DNA from: Gammaproteobacteria bacterium
GTDB lineage: Bacteria; Pseudomonadota; Gammaproteobacteria; Steroidobacterales; Steroidobacteraceae
Assembly: GCA_030040235.1 (NCBI GenBank)
Contig: JASHUC010000036.1
Coordinates: forward strand, 1 to 23,039
Direction: 5' to 3'
Length of the DNA: 23,039 nt
Shown here: positions 1 to 7,909 of the stretch, one piece after another
Numbering within the stretch: position 1 is the first letter of the stretch
How the letters are laid out: each line of letters starts with the position of its first letter
Notes under the pieces: generated by a model
The model's input: the letters and a program-made list of their open reading frames with translations, nothing else
Told to the model about the DNA's origin: nothing
Database searches by the model: none
Made by a program: the position numbers and the translations under genes

Positions 1-13
1 AACTCTTCACTTA
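1..13 (-). rRNA. rrs: 16S ribosomal RNA, 5' terminal fragment
   Basis: Read on the minus strand, bases 13 to 1 give TAAGTGAAGAGTT, which matches the start of bacterial 16S rRNA (E. coli AAATTGAAGAGTTTGATC). The gene runs off the left edge, so only about 13 nt are visible. The call rests mainly on the upstream leader, which has the boxA and boxC order expected before a 16S gene, and on the neighbouring tyrS, which lies next to an rRNA operon in Pseudomonas. The exact mature 5' end is inferred by alignment from memory. Confidence 0.85.
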
Positions 14-107
14 AAGACTTTGAGCTTTAAGCGACTGAGCATCCAAAAGCCCAACGACTGCTGGACATCTGGCACTCGGTCTAGCCTCTCACGGCATCGA
101 CGCGAGT

Positions 108-166
108 CCCCACACAAATTACCTGCCGAATTCTTAAAGAGCACCTCGGGCCGCCCAGGGCCGAGG
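108..166 (-). promoter_or_regulatory. rRNA leader antitermination region (boxB-like, boxA, boxC)
   Basis: In transcription order on the minus strand: a hairpin with 6-bp arms (CCTCGG/CCGAGG, 166-161 and 149-144), then TGCTCTTTAAGA at 143-132, and about 13 nt later TTTGTGTGGG at 118-109. The second element nearly matches the E. coli rrn boxA (TGCTCTTTAACA); the third matches the conserved boxC (TGTGTGGG). This is the site where Nus factors load onto the transcript to make RNA polymerase resist Rho. The boxB-like hairpin is the weakest part of the call. Confidence 0.88.
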
Positions 167-207
167 AATGCGCGCGTCGCCGCGCGCCAACGTCAAAAGG
201 GGGCGGA

Positions 208-235
208 AGTATAGCCCCAGGGGCGCTTCCGTCAA
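208..235 (-). promoter_or_regulatory. rRNA operon promoter P2 (sigma70 type)
   Basis: Minus strand: -35 TTGACG (235-230), 16-bp spacer, -10 TATACT (213-208). The -10 is followed by a C-rich stretch. It lies about 195 bp before the mature 16S end, with the boxB/boxA/boxC leader between, as expected for the proximal promoter of an rRNA operon. The bases just upstream (236-257) are richer in A and T than their surroundings and could act as an UP element. Confidence 0.8.
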
Positions 236-299
236 CCTATTGTCACAACGATTTCCCGGCGAGTTGCCGCATTGCGGCACAAGCTCGCGAGGGCCGCGC

Positions 300-327
300 A
301 GTATAGCCCGCGACGGCGCCTTGTCAA
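300..327 (-). promoter_or_regulatory. rRNA operon promoter P1 (sigma70 type)
   Basis: Minus strand: perfect -35 TTGACA (327-322), 16-bp spacer, -10 TATACT (305-300). The ten bases GGGCTATACT are identical to those of the second promoter 92 bp downstream, so the two look like tandem copies of one promoter type. The -10 is followed by the G+C-only discriminator GCGCGGCC, the property that makes rRNA promoters sensitive to ppGpp and to initiating NTP levels. Regulation is inferred from that feature, not shown. Confidence 0.82.
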
Positions 328-522
328 CGCGGTAATTGCGGCGCGGACGGAGGAACCGCGGTCGGCCCGCCGGGCTCGGGCCTGCGCCGCAGTGCCCGGG
401 GGCCTAGCCCCGTGTGCGCTCTCTCCAGGACTTCGCCCGCGCGCCGGGGTGAGACCGACATGGGGGGAGAATAGTCCCGATTTTTCCGTGACTTAGCGGT
501 ACCCCACCGCCGCGAGAGCGGG
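328..522. other. gene-free stretch between the rrn promoters and the end of tyrS
   Basis: No credible coding region, tRNA or strong repeat is visible here. On the tyrS side I find only a short CCGC-TCTC-GCGG hairpin just after the tyrS stop, with no T-run, so I do not call an intrinsic terminator. The open frames in this stretch have the compositional look of GC-rich noncoding DNA. tyrS transcription may simply run into the rRNA operon. Confidence 0.5.
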
Positions 523-1785
523 CTACTCGGCCGACGGCCGCGGCTCGAGCTTCAGCCTCGCGAACCGGCGCGATCCGACCTGGAAGACGTGATCTGCGCC
601 TGCACCGAGGGTCAAGCCGCGCTCGGTCACACGCGTGCCGTCGATGCGCACCGCACCCTCCTCGATCTTCCGGTAGGCCTCCGAGGTGCTCGCGACGAGT
701 CCCGCCTCCTTGAGGAGATTGGCGAGCCGCACGCCGCCAGGCTCGACGAGCACCGTCTTCGGCGGCAGATCGCTCGGGACGGAGCGCTCGCTGACGCGCG
801 CCGTGAAACCCTTCTGCGCCTGCTCCGCGCAGGCCGCGCCATGGAAGCGCGCGACGAGCTCGTGGGCGAGCTCGAGCTTCACGTCGCGGGGATTACGTCC
901 CTCGCTCACCTCGCGCCGCAGCCGCGCCAGCTCGCCGAGAGGCCGGAACGAGAGCAGCTCGAAGTAACGCCACATGATCTCGTCCGAGACCGACATGACC
1001 TTGCCGAACATCGCATCGGAGCTCTCCGTGATGCCAATGTAATTGCCGAGCGATTTCGACATCTTGTTCACCCCGTCCGTGCCTTCGAGCAACGGCATCG
1101 TCATGACGACCTGCGGCTCCTGGCCGTACGCCTCCTGCAGCTGCCGCCCGACCAGCAGGTTGAATCTCTGGTCGGTGCCGCCGAGCTCCACGTCGGCACG
1201 CAGCGCGACCGAGTCGTAGCCCTGCGCGAGCGGATACAGGAACTCGTGAATCGCGATCGGCTGGTTGGCCTTGAAGCGCTTCGAGAACTCCTCGCGCTCG
1301 AGCATGCGCGCGACGGTGTAGTGCGCGGCGACCTTGACGAAATCGAGCGCCGGCATCGCGGCGAGCCAGCGCGAGTTGAAATCCACTTTGGTGCGCTCGG
1401 GATCGAGAATTTTGAAGACCTGGCGCTCGTAGGTGCGTGCGTTCGCCTGGATCTCCTCCGTCGTGAGCGGCGGACGGGTGGCATTGCGGCCCGACGGGTC
1501 GCCGATCATCCCGGTGAAATCGCCGATCAGGAAGATCACCTCGTGCCCGAGCTGTTGGAACTGGCGCATCTTGTTGAGCAGCACCGTGTGTCCGAGATGC
1601 AGATCGGGCGCCGTCGGATCGAAGCCGGTCTTCACCTTGAGGGGCACCCCTCGCGAGAGCTTGCGCACCAGGTCTTTTTTCGTGAGCACATCCTGTGCGC
1701 CGCGCGTGAGCTCGGCGAGAGCTCCTGCGAGCGCCTCATCGAGCGGTTCGTCGTGTTCGGGGATGTGGGGTACGGTCATGTGCAT
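523..1785 (-). CDS. tyrS: tyrosyl-tRNA synthetase
   Basis: Cytoplasmic class I aminoacyl-tRNA synthetase that charges tRNA-Tyr with tyrosine using ATP. The 420-residue protein has the HIGH-type motif HLGHT (about residue 63) followed by [13 protein letters not shown], the KMSKS motif as [11 protein letters not shown] (about 240-250), and a C-terminal S4 RNA-binding domain (about 350-412, around [18 protein letters not shown]). This is the KMSKS-type TyrRS subfamily seen in Pseudomonas and Haemophilus, of normal length. Two ATGs (1785 and 1779) are possible starts and neither has a clear Shine-Dalgarno sequence. It lies directly before an rRNA operon on the same strand and is divergent from the M23 peptidase gene. 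Identity is secure. Confidence 0.96.
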   Translation of the reverse strand: MHMTVPHIPEHDEPLDEALAGALAELTRGAQDVLTKKDLVRKLSRGVPLKVKTGFDPTAPDLHLGHTVLLNKMRQFQQLGHEVIFLIGDFTGMIGDPSGRNATRPPLTTEEIQANARTYERQVFKILDPERTKVDFNSRWLAAMPALDFVKVAAHYTVARMLEREEFSKRFKANQPIAIHEFLYPLAQGYDSVALRADVELGGTDQRFNLLVGRQLQEAYGQEPQVVMTMPLLEGTDGVNKMSKSLGNYIGITESSDAMFGKVMSVSDEIMWRYFELLSFRPLGELARLRREVSEGRNPRDVKLELAHELVARFHGAACAEQAQKGFTARVSERSVPSDLPPKTVLVEPGGVRLANLLKEAGLVASTSEAYRKIEEGAVRIDGTRVTERGLTLGAGADHVFQVGSRRFARLKLEPRPSAE

Positions 1786-1827
1786 GGAAGCCGCGGCTTC
1801 GCGGCCCCCACTTTAACGGGCCTGCGC

Positions 1828-1892
1828 ACCTGGGTGCCAGGTCACATCCGCAACGGCGCGGGTTGACCCGCCGTTGCGCGCTCAAGTAGGTT
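1828..1892. promoter_or_regulatory. divergent tyrS / M23 control region with two dyads
   Basis: The 113-bp gap between the two divergent genes holds two inverted repeats: ACCTGG-GTG-CCAGGT (1828-1842, perfect) and CAACGGC...GCCGTTG (1851-1876) with a further GGGT/ACCC inside. The second overlaps a TTGACC (1863-1868) that lies 18 bp before TAGGTT (1887-1892), a plausible plus-strand promoter for the peptidase. Neither dyad is followed by a T-run, so they look more like operators or transcript hairpins than terminators. No regulator is assigned. Confidence 0.4.
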
Positions 1893-1898
1893 GCTCCG

Positions 1899-3314
1899 AT
1901 GTCTGCCTCGGGCCCCACGCTTTCGGTCCGCGCGCTCGTGCGCTCGCGCACGGCCTGGATCGCAACGGGCGGCTCGGCAGCCGTGCTCCTCGGGGCACTC
2001 GGTTGGATGTGGCAACTCCCGCGCGGCGCCCTCCACGGCCGCTCGGCCGCCGCCCCGGCGAACGCTCCTGTCCGAAGCCTCGCGCGCGCGGGGCAGGGTC
2101 CAGCCTCAGGGCCCGCGCCCGGCCCGGGTCATGACCTGGGCCCGGGATACGCTGCCGGCTCACGCGCTACGGCCGCACCCGGTGCTGCCGCCGCGGTCGA
2201 TGCGCGGGCGACCGCGGCGCCTGCCGTGAGCGAGGTCCTCGTCGGCCGCAACGACACACTCGATCGGATCTTCCGCCGCCTGCAGCTGAGCCTCGCCGAT
2301 CTGGCGGCGCTGCGCGCGCTGCCGGGAATCAAGTCGGATCTCGATCTGCTGAAGCCGGGCGAGAAGCTGACGCTGCGTCATGCGGGCGCGCAGGTGGTCG
2401 GCCTCACGCGCCGCTTGAGCCTCGAGCAGACGCTCGAGGTCACGCGCGGGGCTTCCGGCTTTGAGGCGCAGCTCATCAAGAATCCGCTCGAGACGCGCGA
2501 GCGCACGGTCTCCGGCACGATCGACAGCTCGCTCTTTGGGGCCATGACGCAGGCCGGCGCACACGATCAGACGACGATCGCGATGGCGAACATCTTCGCC
2601 TGGGAGATCGATTTCGTGAACGAGATCCAGCCCGGCGACTCGTTCACGGTGACGTACGAAGAGGTGTACGAGAAGGGCAAGTATCTGCAGGACGGCCCCA
2701 TCCTCGCGGCCCGATTCATCAATCAGGGGCATGAGTATCTCGCGGTGCGCTATGTCGCCCCGGACGGGCGCGTGGGGTATTACACCCCCGACGGACGCAG
2801 TCTCCGCAAAGCATTTCTGCGGGCGCCGCTCGAGTTCACCCGCGTGAGCTCGCCGTTCAGCCTGCATCGCCGCCACCCGATTCTGAACCTCATCCGCGCA
2901 CACAAGGGCGTGGATTACGCGGCCCCGATCGGCACGCCGGTGCGTGCCGCCGCGGACGGCCGGGTGCTCTTCGCCGGGCGCAGGGGTGGCTACGGCAACC
3001 TCGTCGAGCTCGATCACTCGGGCGGCATCACGACGGTGTACGGCCACCTCTCTCGCTTCGCCCGTGGACTGCACCTCGGGGAGCGCGTCGCGCAAGGCCA
3101 GGTGATCGCCTATGTCGGCATGACCGGTCTTGCAACGGGCCCGCACCTGCACTACGAGTACCGGGTGAACGGCGTCTTCAAGAACCCGCAGACCGTGAAG
3201 CTTCCGGACGTTGCCCCCATCGACGACAGCCTGCGCGCCGACTTCCTCGCGAAGACCGGGTCCCTGCTCGCCACGCTGTACCCGCCGGTCGGACCGTCCC
3301 TCGTTTCCCGCTGA
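1899..3314 (+). CDS. membrane-anchored M23 family peptidoglycan endopeptidase
   Basis: Zinc metallopeptidase expected to cut peptide cross-links in peptidoglycan from the periplasmic side (MepM/YebA-like). 471 residues: a short cytoplasmic N-terminus, one membrane segment (about 19-38), an Ala/Pro/Gly-rich linker to about residue 105, an OapA/LysM-like region (about 108-170, LVGRNDTLDRIFRRLQLSL), a middle domain, and the C-terminal M23 domain (about 325-450). The zinc and catalytic residues are intact: H335 and D339 in HKGVDY, H416 and H418 in HLHYE. The ATG at 1899 starts only six bases after a -10-like TAGGTT and has no Shine-Dalgarno sequence. Its place next to tyrS matches Pseudomonas (PA0667-PA0668, from memory). 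The bond specificity cannot be read from the sequence. Confidence 0.92.
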   Translation: MSASGPTLSVRALVRSRTAWIATGGSAAVLLGALGWMWQLPRGALHGRSAAAPANAPVRSLARAGQGPASGPAPGPGHDLGPGYAAGSRATAAPGAAAAVDARATAAPAVSEVLVGRNDTLDRIFRRLQLSLADLAALRALPGIKSDLDLLKPGEKLTLRHAGAQVVGLTRRLSLEQTLEVTRGASGFEAQLIKNPLETRERTVSGTIDSSLFGAMTQAGAHDQTTIAMANIFAWEIDFVNEIQPGDSFTVTYEEVYEKGKYLQDGPILAARFINQGHEYLAVRYVAPDGRVGYYTPDGRSLRKAFLRAPLEFTRVSSPFSLHRRHPILNLIRAHKGVDYAAPIGTPVRAAADGRVLFAGRRGGYGNLVELDHSGGITTVYGHLSRFARGLHLGERVAQGQVIAYVGMTGLATGPHLHYEYRVNGVFKNPQTVKLPDVAPIDDSLRADFLAKTGSLLATLYPPVGPSLVSR

Positions 3315-3335
3315 GCGCCGGTGGCTCCCCGCGCA

Positions 3336-3371
3336 CTGTCATGGGGATGTAACCTGCATCGGGACGATAAT
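3336..3371 (+). promoter_or_regulatory. candidate PhoB-dependent promoter of ppk1
   Basis: CTGTCAT (3336-3342), GGGG, ATGTAAC (3347-3353) resembles a Pho box (two 7-bp CTGTCAT-type repeats separated by 4 bp): the first repeat is perfect and the second matches 5 of 7. Twelve bases later comes GATAAT (3366-3371), a good -10, with no recognisable -35, as is usual for PhoB-activated promoters. The predicted transcript start (about 3378) lies before the GTG at 3411. The spacer is GGGG rather than A/T-rich, which lowers confidence. Confidence 0.55.
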
Positions 3372-3410
3372 GCGGCACCAGGAGCCCCTCAAGACCCGCG
3401 AGCAAGCGCT

Positions 3411-5495
3411 GTGGACGTGCCCGATCTAAAGGCGCCCGATTACTACATCAATCGCGAGCTCTCGTTTCTCGGATTCAACGAGCGCGTGCTGGCGTTCGCG
3501 TTCGATCGCTCGGTACCGCTGCTCGAGCGCCTGAAGTTCCTCTGCATCTCCTCGAGCAATCTCGATGAGTTCTTCGAGATCCGGGTGGCCGGCCTCAAGC
3601 ACCTCGAGGTGCTCGGCTCCGCCCAGCTCGCCCCCGATGCGATGACCATCCCCGAGCAGCTCGCCGCCATCCACGAGCGGGCGGCAAAGCACGTCGCCGA
3701 GCAGTACCGCTGCCTGCACGATGTGCTGCTGCCGGCCCTCAGCGATGCCGGCATCAGCCTGCTCGGCCCTTCCGAGTGGACGGCGGAGACCCAGCGCTGG
3801 CTCGAGCAGTATTTCGAGCTCGAGGTGGAGCCCGTGCTGAGTCCGCTCGGGCTCGACCCGGCGCGCCCGTTCCCGCGCATCCAGAACAAGAGTCTCAATT
3901 TCATCGTGCGCCTGAGCGGGAAGGACGCCTTCGGACGCAACAGCGAGCTTGCGATCGTGCAGGCTCCGCGCTCGCTTCCGCGCGTGGTTCCCGTGCCCCG
4001 GGAGGGGGGGCAACGCCCGTTCGTGCTCCTCACCTCGATCGTCCAGACTTTCGTGCCCAAGCTGTTTCCGGGCATCGCGGTGCTCGGCTGCTATCAGTTC
4101 CGCGTCACGCGCAACAGTGACCTGTTCGTGGACGAGGAGGAGATCGACGACCTGCGCCGCGCGCTCGAGGGCGAGCTCGCGCATCGCCGCTACGGCGAGG
4201 CGGTGCGCCTCGAGACCTCGCGCGACTGCCCGCTGGATGTCATCGCCTTCCTGCTGAAGCAGTTCTCCCTCGCCGACGTCGACCTCTATTTGATGCCCGG
4301 CCCGGTCAATCTCAACCGGCTCTCGGCCATCTACGATCTCGCCCAGCGGCCCGACCTCAAATACGCGGTGTTCACCCCCGGGCTGCCGAGGCGCCTGGCG
4401 GCCCCACCCGGCTCCGACATGTTTGCGGTGATTCGCCAGGACGATCTGCTGCTGCATCATCCCTATCAAGGCTTCGCGCCCGTCATGGACTTCGTGCGCC
4501 AGGCGGCCGCCGATCCTCAGGTGCTCGCGATCAAGCAGTCGCTGTACCGCACGGGCGCGGACTCCCCCGTGGTCGATGCGCTCGTCGCCGCCGCTCAGGC
4601 GGGCAAGGACGTGACCGTCGTCATCGAGCTGCGCGCCCGATTCGACGAGGAGGCGAACATCGAGCTGTCGAGCCGCCTGCAGGAGGCCGGAGCCCACGTC
4701 ATGTACGGCGTCGTCGGCTTCAAGACACACGCCAAGCTCACGCTCATCGTGCGCCGCGAGTCCGACGGCATCCGCCGCTACTGTCACCTCGGCACCGGCA
4801 ACTACCATCCGCAGACGGCGCGCGCCTACACCGATTACGGCCTGTTCACCTGCGACAAGCAGATCGGCGAGGACGTGCACGAGCTGTTCCTGCAGCTCAC
4901 GAGCCTGACGCAGATCCCGCAGCTGCAGCGGCTGCTGCAGTCCCCCTTCGGCCTGCACAAAGCGATGCTCGAGAAGATCGATCGCGAGTCCGAGCACGCC
5001 CGCTCGGGCAAACCGGCCCGCATCGTCGCCAAGATGAACGCGCTGGTGGATCCCCAGGCGATCGAGGCGCTCTACCGCGCCTCGCGCGCCGGCGTGAAGG
5101 TGGATTTGATCGTGCGCGGCATCTGTGCGCTACGGCCGCAGCTGCCGGGCGTCTCCGACAACATCACGGTGCGCTCGATCGTCGGCCGCTTTCTCGAGCA
5201 CTCGCGCGTGTTTTATTTCGAGAACGCGGGCGATCCGGAGCTCTACTGCGCGAGCGCGGACTGGATGGAGCGCAACTTTTTCCGTCGCGTCGAGGTCGCC
5301 TTCCCCATCAAGCGCCCCTCCCACCGCGAACGCATCCTCCACGACCTCGACGTCTATCTCTCCGACAACGTGCAGGCCTGGCAGCTCGATCACCAGGGCT
5401 TCTACACTCGCCTGACGCCCGGTGACCAAACCCCGGTCTGCGCCCAGGAGAGCCTGCTCGCGAGCTACGCTGCCGGATCGGGTTTCAGCCTCTAG
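3411..5495 (+). CDS. ppk1: polyphosphate kinase 1
   Basis: Reversibly transfers the ATP gamma-phosphate to inorganic polyphosphate, a phosphate and energy store. The protein (694 residues from the GTG at 3411) follows the family order: N-terminal domain from INRELSFLGFNERVL, head domain, and two C-terminal phospholipase D-like domains. The autophosphorylated histidine is H440 in FKTHAK, and the second conserved histidine is H597 in FLEHSRVFYFEN. An in-frame GTG at 3321 would add 30 unrelated residues and would place the likely promoter inside the gene, so I prefer 3411 (3417 is also possible). Its stop codon overlaps that of ppx: the CTAG at 5492-5495 gives TAG on both strands. The pairing with ppx on the opposite strand is functionally sensible but not an operon. 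Confidence 0.96.
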   Translation: MDVPDLKAPDYYINRELSFLGFNERVLAFAFDRSVPLLERLKFLCISSSNLDEFFEIRVAGLKHLEVLGSAQLAPDAMTIPEQLAAIHERAAKHVAEQYRCLHDVLLPALSDAGISLLGPSEWTAETQRWLEQYFELEVEPVLSPLGLDPARPFPRIQNKSLNFIVRLSGKDAFGRNSELAIVQAPRSLPRVVPVPREGGQRPFVLLTSIVQTFVPKLFPGIAVLGCYQFRVTRNSDLFVDEEEIDDLRRALEGELAHRRYGEAVRLETSRDCPLDVIAFLLKQFSLADVDLYLMPGPVNLNRLSAIYDLAQRPDLKYAVFTPGLPRRLAAPPGSDMFAVIRQDDLLLHHPYQGFAPVMDFVRQAAADPQVLAIKQSLYRTGADSPVVDALVAAAQAGKDVTVVIELRARFDEEANIELSSRLQEAGAHVMYGVVGFKTHAKLTLIVRRESDGIRRYCHLGTGNYHPQTARAYTDYGLFTCDKQIGEDVHELFLQLTSLTQIPQLQRLLQSPFGLHKAMLEKIDRESEHARSGKPARIVAKMNALVDPQAIEALYRASRAGVKVDLIVRGICALRPQLPGVSDNITVRSIVGRFLEHSRVFYFENAGDPELYCASADWMERNFFRRVEVAFPIKRPSHRERILHDLDVYLSDNVQAWQLDHQGFYTRLTPGDQTPVCAQESLLASYAAGSGFSL

Positions 5496-7051
5496 CCGCG
5501 TTTGCTGAAGACCCTGAGGCGAAAGCCGTGCGGCTTCAAATGGTCGATCTCCTGCTGCAGATCGGCCCGCGTGAGCGGGTGATCGCGCAACCAGCGCCCC
5601 GGAAAAGTCATCTCGAGCGAGCGCGGCTTCGCCGCGAGCTCGATCGCCGGTAGCGCCGTCGAACTGCGGCCGCGGTGCAGGAGCACCGCGAGCCGCAGCA
5701 GCACGATCAAATGCAGTGCGCCGCGATCCCACGGCGGCACGAGCTCATCGAGGCCATCGAGGGCGAGCTTGCGCCGGTGGCCGCCGACCAGGCGAGCGAG
5801 CAGCCGCTGCTCCTCGCGCGGGAAACCCGGCATGTCGGCATTCTCGAGCAGGTAGGCGCCGTGACGGTGGTAGCCGCTGTGGGAGACGTCGAGGCCGATC
5901 TCGTGCAGGCGCGCGGCCCATTTGAGGGCGAGCGCGGCCAGCGGATCTTCGAGCCGCCACACTCCCGATGTCTGCTTCAGGAAATCGAGGACGGTCTTCT
6001 CGACCCGCTCGGCCTGCGCGAGGTCGACATGGTAGCGGCCCTGCATCGCCCGCACGGTGCGCTCGCGTGCATCCTCGTCCGTGAAGCGGCCCAGCATGTC
6101 GTATAGGAGTCCCTCGCGCATCGCACCCTCGGCGACCCGCATTTCTTCGATGCCGAGCACCTCGAGAATCTCAGCGAGAATGGCGACCCCTCCCGGAAAG
6201 ACCGGCCCTCGCTCCTGCGTCACGCATGCGAGCGAGAGGTCGTTGAGCTGCCCGGCCTCACTCATGTAGGTGAGCAGCCGCTCGAGCCCCGCCGGGGTGA
6301 TCGTGGTCACCTGCGGGTCGAGCTCGCGGATCGAATCGCCGATCACGCGCACCGTTCCGGAGCTTCCGACCGTGCGGTCCCAGCCGCGCCGGCGAAATGC
6401 GGCCTGCACCGGCTCGAGCTCGAGGCGCGCCGCAACCCGCGCGCGCGCGAGCCGCTTCGCGGAGAGCTTCCCGTCGCGGAAGAATCGCTCGCTCAAGGAC
6501 ACGCAGCCCATTTGCAGGCTTTCGAGCTCGAGTGGCGCGAGACCCTCCCCGATGATGAGCTCGGTGCTGCCGCCGCCGATATCGATCACCAGCCGCCGCC
6601 CCGGCTCGCTCGGCATCGTGTGAGCGACACCCAGATAGATGAGCCGCGCCTCCTCCATCCCGCCGATGATCTCGATCGGGTGGCCGAGCGCCTCGCGCGC
6701 ACGCTCGAGAAAGGCCTGCTTGCGCCGCGCGAGGCGTAACGCGTTCGTGCCGACGACGCGTACGTTGTCGGCGTGCATCGCGCGCAGCCGCTGGCCGAAG
6801 CGCTCGAGGCAGGCGAGTGCGCGCGTCGCGGCGTCCTTGTCGATGCGCCCGTTCTCCGCAACGCCGGCGGCGAGCCGTACCATCTCGCGCAGCCGGTCGA
6901 TGATCACGAGCTGGCCGTGCGAGTAGCGCGCAACGACCATGTGGAAGCTATTCGAGCCGAGGTCTACGGCCGCGAGGATGTCGGGGACCGGCTGGGCGGC
7001 CCCTGCGGGAGATGCGTTGGCGGGAAAACGGGCCGGAGCGACCGAGCTCAC
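5492..7051 (-). CDS. ppx: exopolyphosphatase (Ppx/GppA family)
   Basis: Removes terminal phosphates from polyphosphate, and in this family may also act on pppGpp. 519 residues with two ASKHA ATPase-fold domains (about 25-320) and a C-terminal HD-like helical region (about 330-519, AARLHEIGLDVSHSGYHRHG). Visible motifs are AAVDLGSNSFH (28-37), the catalytic-glutamate segment GMEEARLIYLGV (131-142) and the phosphate-binding DIGGGSTEL (157-165). The start is a GTG at 7051, 12 bases after the erpA stop and without a clear Shine-Dalgarno sequence, so translation is probably coupled to erpA. It is the last gene of a probable minus-strand operon beginning with rppH. Ppx and GppA are hard to separate by eye; the convergent ppk1 favours Ppx. 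Confidence 0.93.
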   Translation of the reverse strand: MSSVAPARFPANASPAGAAQPVPDILAAVDLGSNSFHMVVARYSHGQLVIIDRLREMVRLAAGVAENGRIDKDAATRALACLERFGQRLRAMHADNVRVVGTNALRLARRKQAFLERAREALGHPIEIIGGMEEARLIYLGVAHTMPSEPGRRLVIDIGGGSTELIIGEGLAPLELESLQMGCVSLSERFFRDGKLSAKRLARARVAARLELEPVQAAFRRRGWDRTVGSSGTVRVIGDSIRELDPQVTTITPAGLERLLTYMSEAGQLNDLSLACVTQERGPVFPGGVAILAEILEVLGIEEMRVAEGAMREGLLYDMLGRFTDEDARERTVRAMQGRYHVDLAQAERVEKTVLDFLKQTSGVWRLEDPLAALALKWAARLHEIGLDVSHSGYHRHGAYLLENADMPGFPREEQRLLARLVGGHRRKLALDGLDELVPPWDRGALHLIVLLRLAVLLHRGRSSTALPAIELAAKPRSLEMTFPGRWLRDHPLTRADLQQEIDHLKPHGFRLRVFSKRG

Positions 7052-7063
7052 GCGCGCAGGGAA

Positions 7064-7435
7064 TCAGGCGGCAAAGGAAGATCCGCAGCCGCAGGTCGTG
7101 GTCGCATTGGGGTTGCGGATCACGAACTGCGCTCCATCGAGCCCCTCGCGGTAGTCGATCTCGGCCCCGGTGAGGTACTGCACGCTCATCGGATCGACGA
7201 GCAGCTTCACACCCTGATTCTCGATGCAGGTGTCGCCCTCTTGCAGCGCCTCGTCGAACTCGAAGCCGTACTGAAGACCCGAGCAGCCGCCGCCCTGGAC
7301 GAATACCCGCAGCATCAGCTTCGGGTTGCCTTCCCCGCGGATGAGATCGGCCACCTTCCTCGCGGCCGCATCCGTGAAGACGAGGGGCGCGGGGAACACG
7401 TCGGATTCTGTCACCGGGAGTGTTTTTGCATCCAT
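7064..7435 (-). CDS. erpA: iron-sulfur cluster insertion protein ErpA
   Basis: A-type Fe-S carrier that delivers clusters to apo-enzymes, in E. coli including the isoprenoid enzymes IspG and IspH. The 123-residue protein aligns along its length with E. coli Erp[21 protein letters not shown] with the cluster-binding Cys51, and the C-terminal CGCGSSF with Cys115 and Cys117, so all three ligands are present. It lies 24 bp after the bactofilin gene and 12 bp before ppx on the same strand. There is no Shine-Dalgarno sequence. TAAACT (7447-7442) ends exactly six bases before the ATG, which may give a leaderless transcript in addition to operon readthrough. Confidence 0.95.
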   Translation of the reverse strand: MDAKTLPVTESDVFPAPLVFTDAAARKVADLIRGEGNPKLMLRVFVQGGGCSGLQYGFEFDEALQEGDTCIENQGVKLLVDPMSVQYLTGAEIDYREGLDGAQFVIRNPNATTTCGCGSSFAA

Positions 7436-7459
7436 GGCGCTAGTTTACCCCATTCCGCC

Positions 7460-7861
7460 TCAGGGTTCGGCGACCTCGGTCGCGGCGGTGGGAGCGGCCT
7501 CCCGGTCGCCCAGATGCACGAGTGTGCCGTGAATCTCGGCCCCGAGGGCAGCCTCGATGACCCCGTAGTACACATCGCCCTTCACCTTCGCACGGGGGCC
7601 GAGCACGAGCCGCTCGCTCGCGTGGATGTCACCTCTCACCGTGCCGTTCAGCAAGACATGCGCAGCCTCGACCGAGCCCTCGACGCAGCCTTCCTCGCTC
7701 ACCGAAAGCATCGAGGCGCAGTCGCCGCCCGCGCGCACGCTGCCTGCGACGCTCCCGTCGAGGTGCAGCCCCCCTGCGAAATCCACATCGCCGCGCACAC
7801 GTGCGCTCTTGCCGATCAGGATGCCGATCGTGGTCGTGGGTTTGGATCCGCGGCCGAACAT
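7460..7861 (-). CDS. bactofilin (polymer-forming cytoskeletal protein)
   Basis: Bactofilins (DUF583) polymerise without nucleotides into filaments that scaffold cell-wall or polar proteins. 133 residues: a short N-terminal tail (MFGRGSKPTTTIGILIG), a right-handed beta-helix core (about 12-115) visible as repeated turns such as VRGDVDFAGGLHLDGSVAGSV and LLNGTVRGDIHASERLVLG, and a disordered acidic/alanine C-terminus. The start has a strong Shine-Dalgarno sequence, GAGGAG seven bases before the ATG. It is placed between a membrane-anchored coiled-coil protein gene and erpA. That context suggests the membrane protein may tether the filaments, which is inference. Confidence 0.93.
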   Translation of the reverse strand: MFGRGSKPTTTIGILIGKSARVRGDVDFAGGLHLDGSVAGSVRAGGDCASMLSVSEEGCVEGSVEAAHVLLNGTVRGDIHASERLVLGPRAKVKGDVYYGVIEAALGAEIHGTLVHLGDREAAPTAATEVAEP

Positions 7862-7909
7862 GGGAAGTCTCCTCGATGGGGTAGCCGTTGAAGGGAAATC
7901 AATCTGAAC

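Noticed and set aside
500..525. Possible tyrS terminator (CCGC-TCTC-GCGG)
   Set aside because: Only four base pairs and no following T-run on the minus strand.
526..540. CTCGAG/GAGCTC-rich words repeated throughout the window
   Set aside because: They arise from frequent Leu-Glu and Glu-Leu codon pairs (CTCGAG, GAGCTC) inside genes, not from a dispersed repeat.
589..1866. Long open frame on the plus strand opposite tyrS
   Set aside because: It is antisense to an unmistakable tyrS, is very rich in Arg, Ala and His, and shows no domain; GC-rich codon use produces such frames.
3321..3410. Longer ppk1 starting at GTG 3321
   Set aside because: The added 30 residues have no family similarity and would cover the Pho-box-like promoter; homology begins just after 3411.
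3370..3429. Short frame of 19 codons overlapping the ppk1 start, possible leader peptide
   Set aside because: Its ATG overlaps the proposed -10 and would lie upstream of the transcript start; no ribosome binding site.
3426..4997. 523-codon open frame on the minus strand inside ppk1
   Set aside because: Antisense shadow of ppk1, whose catalytic motifs are all in the plus-strand frame.
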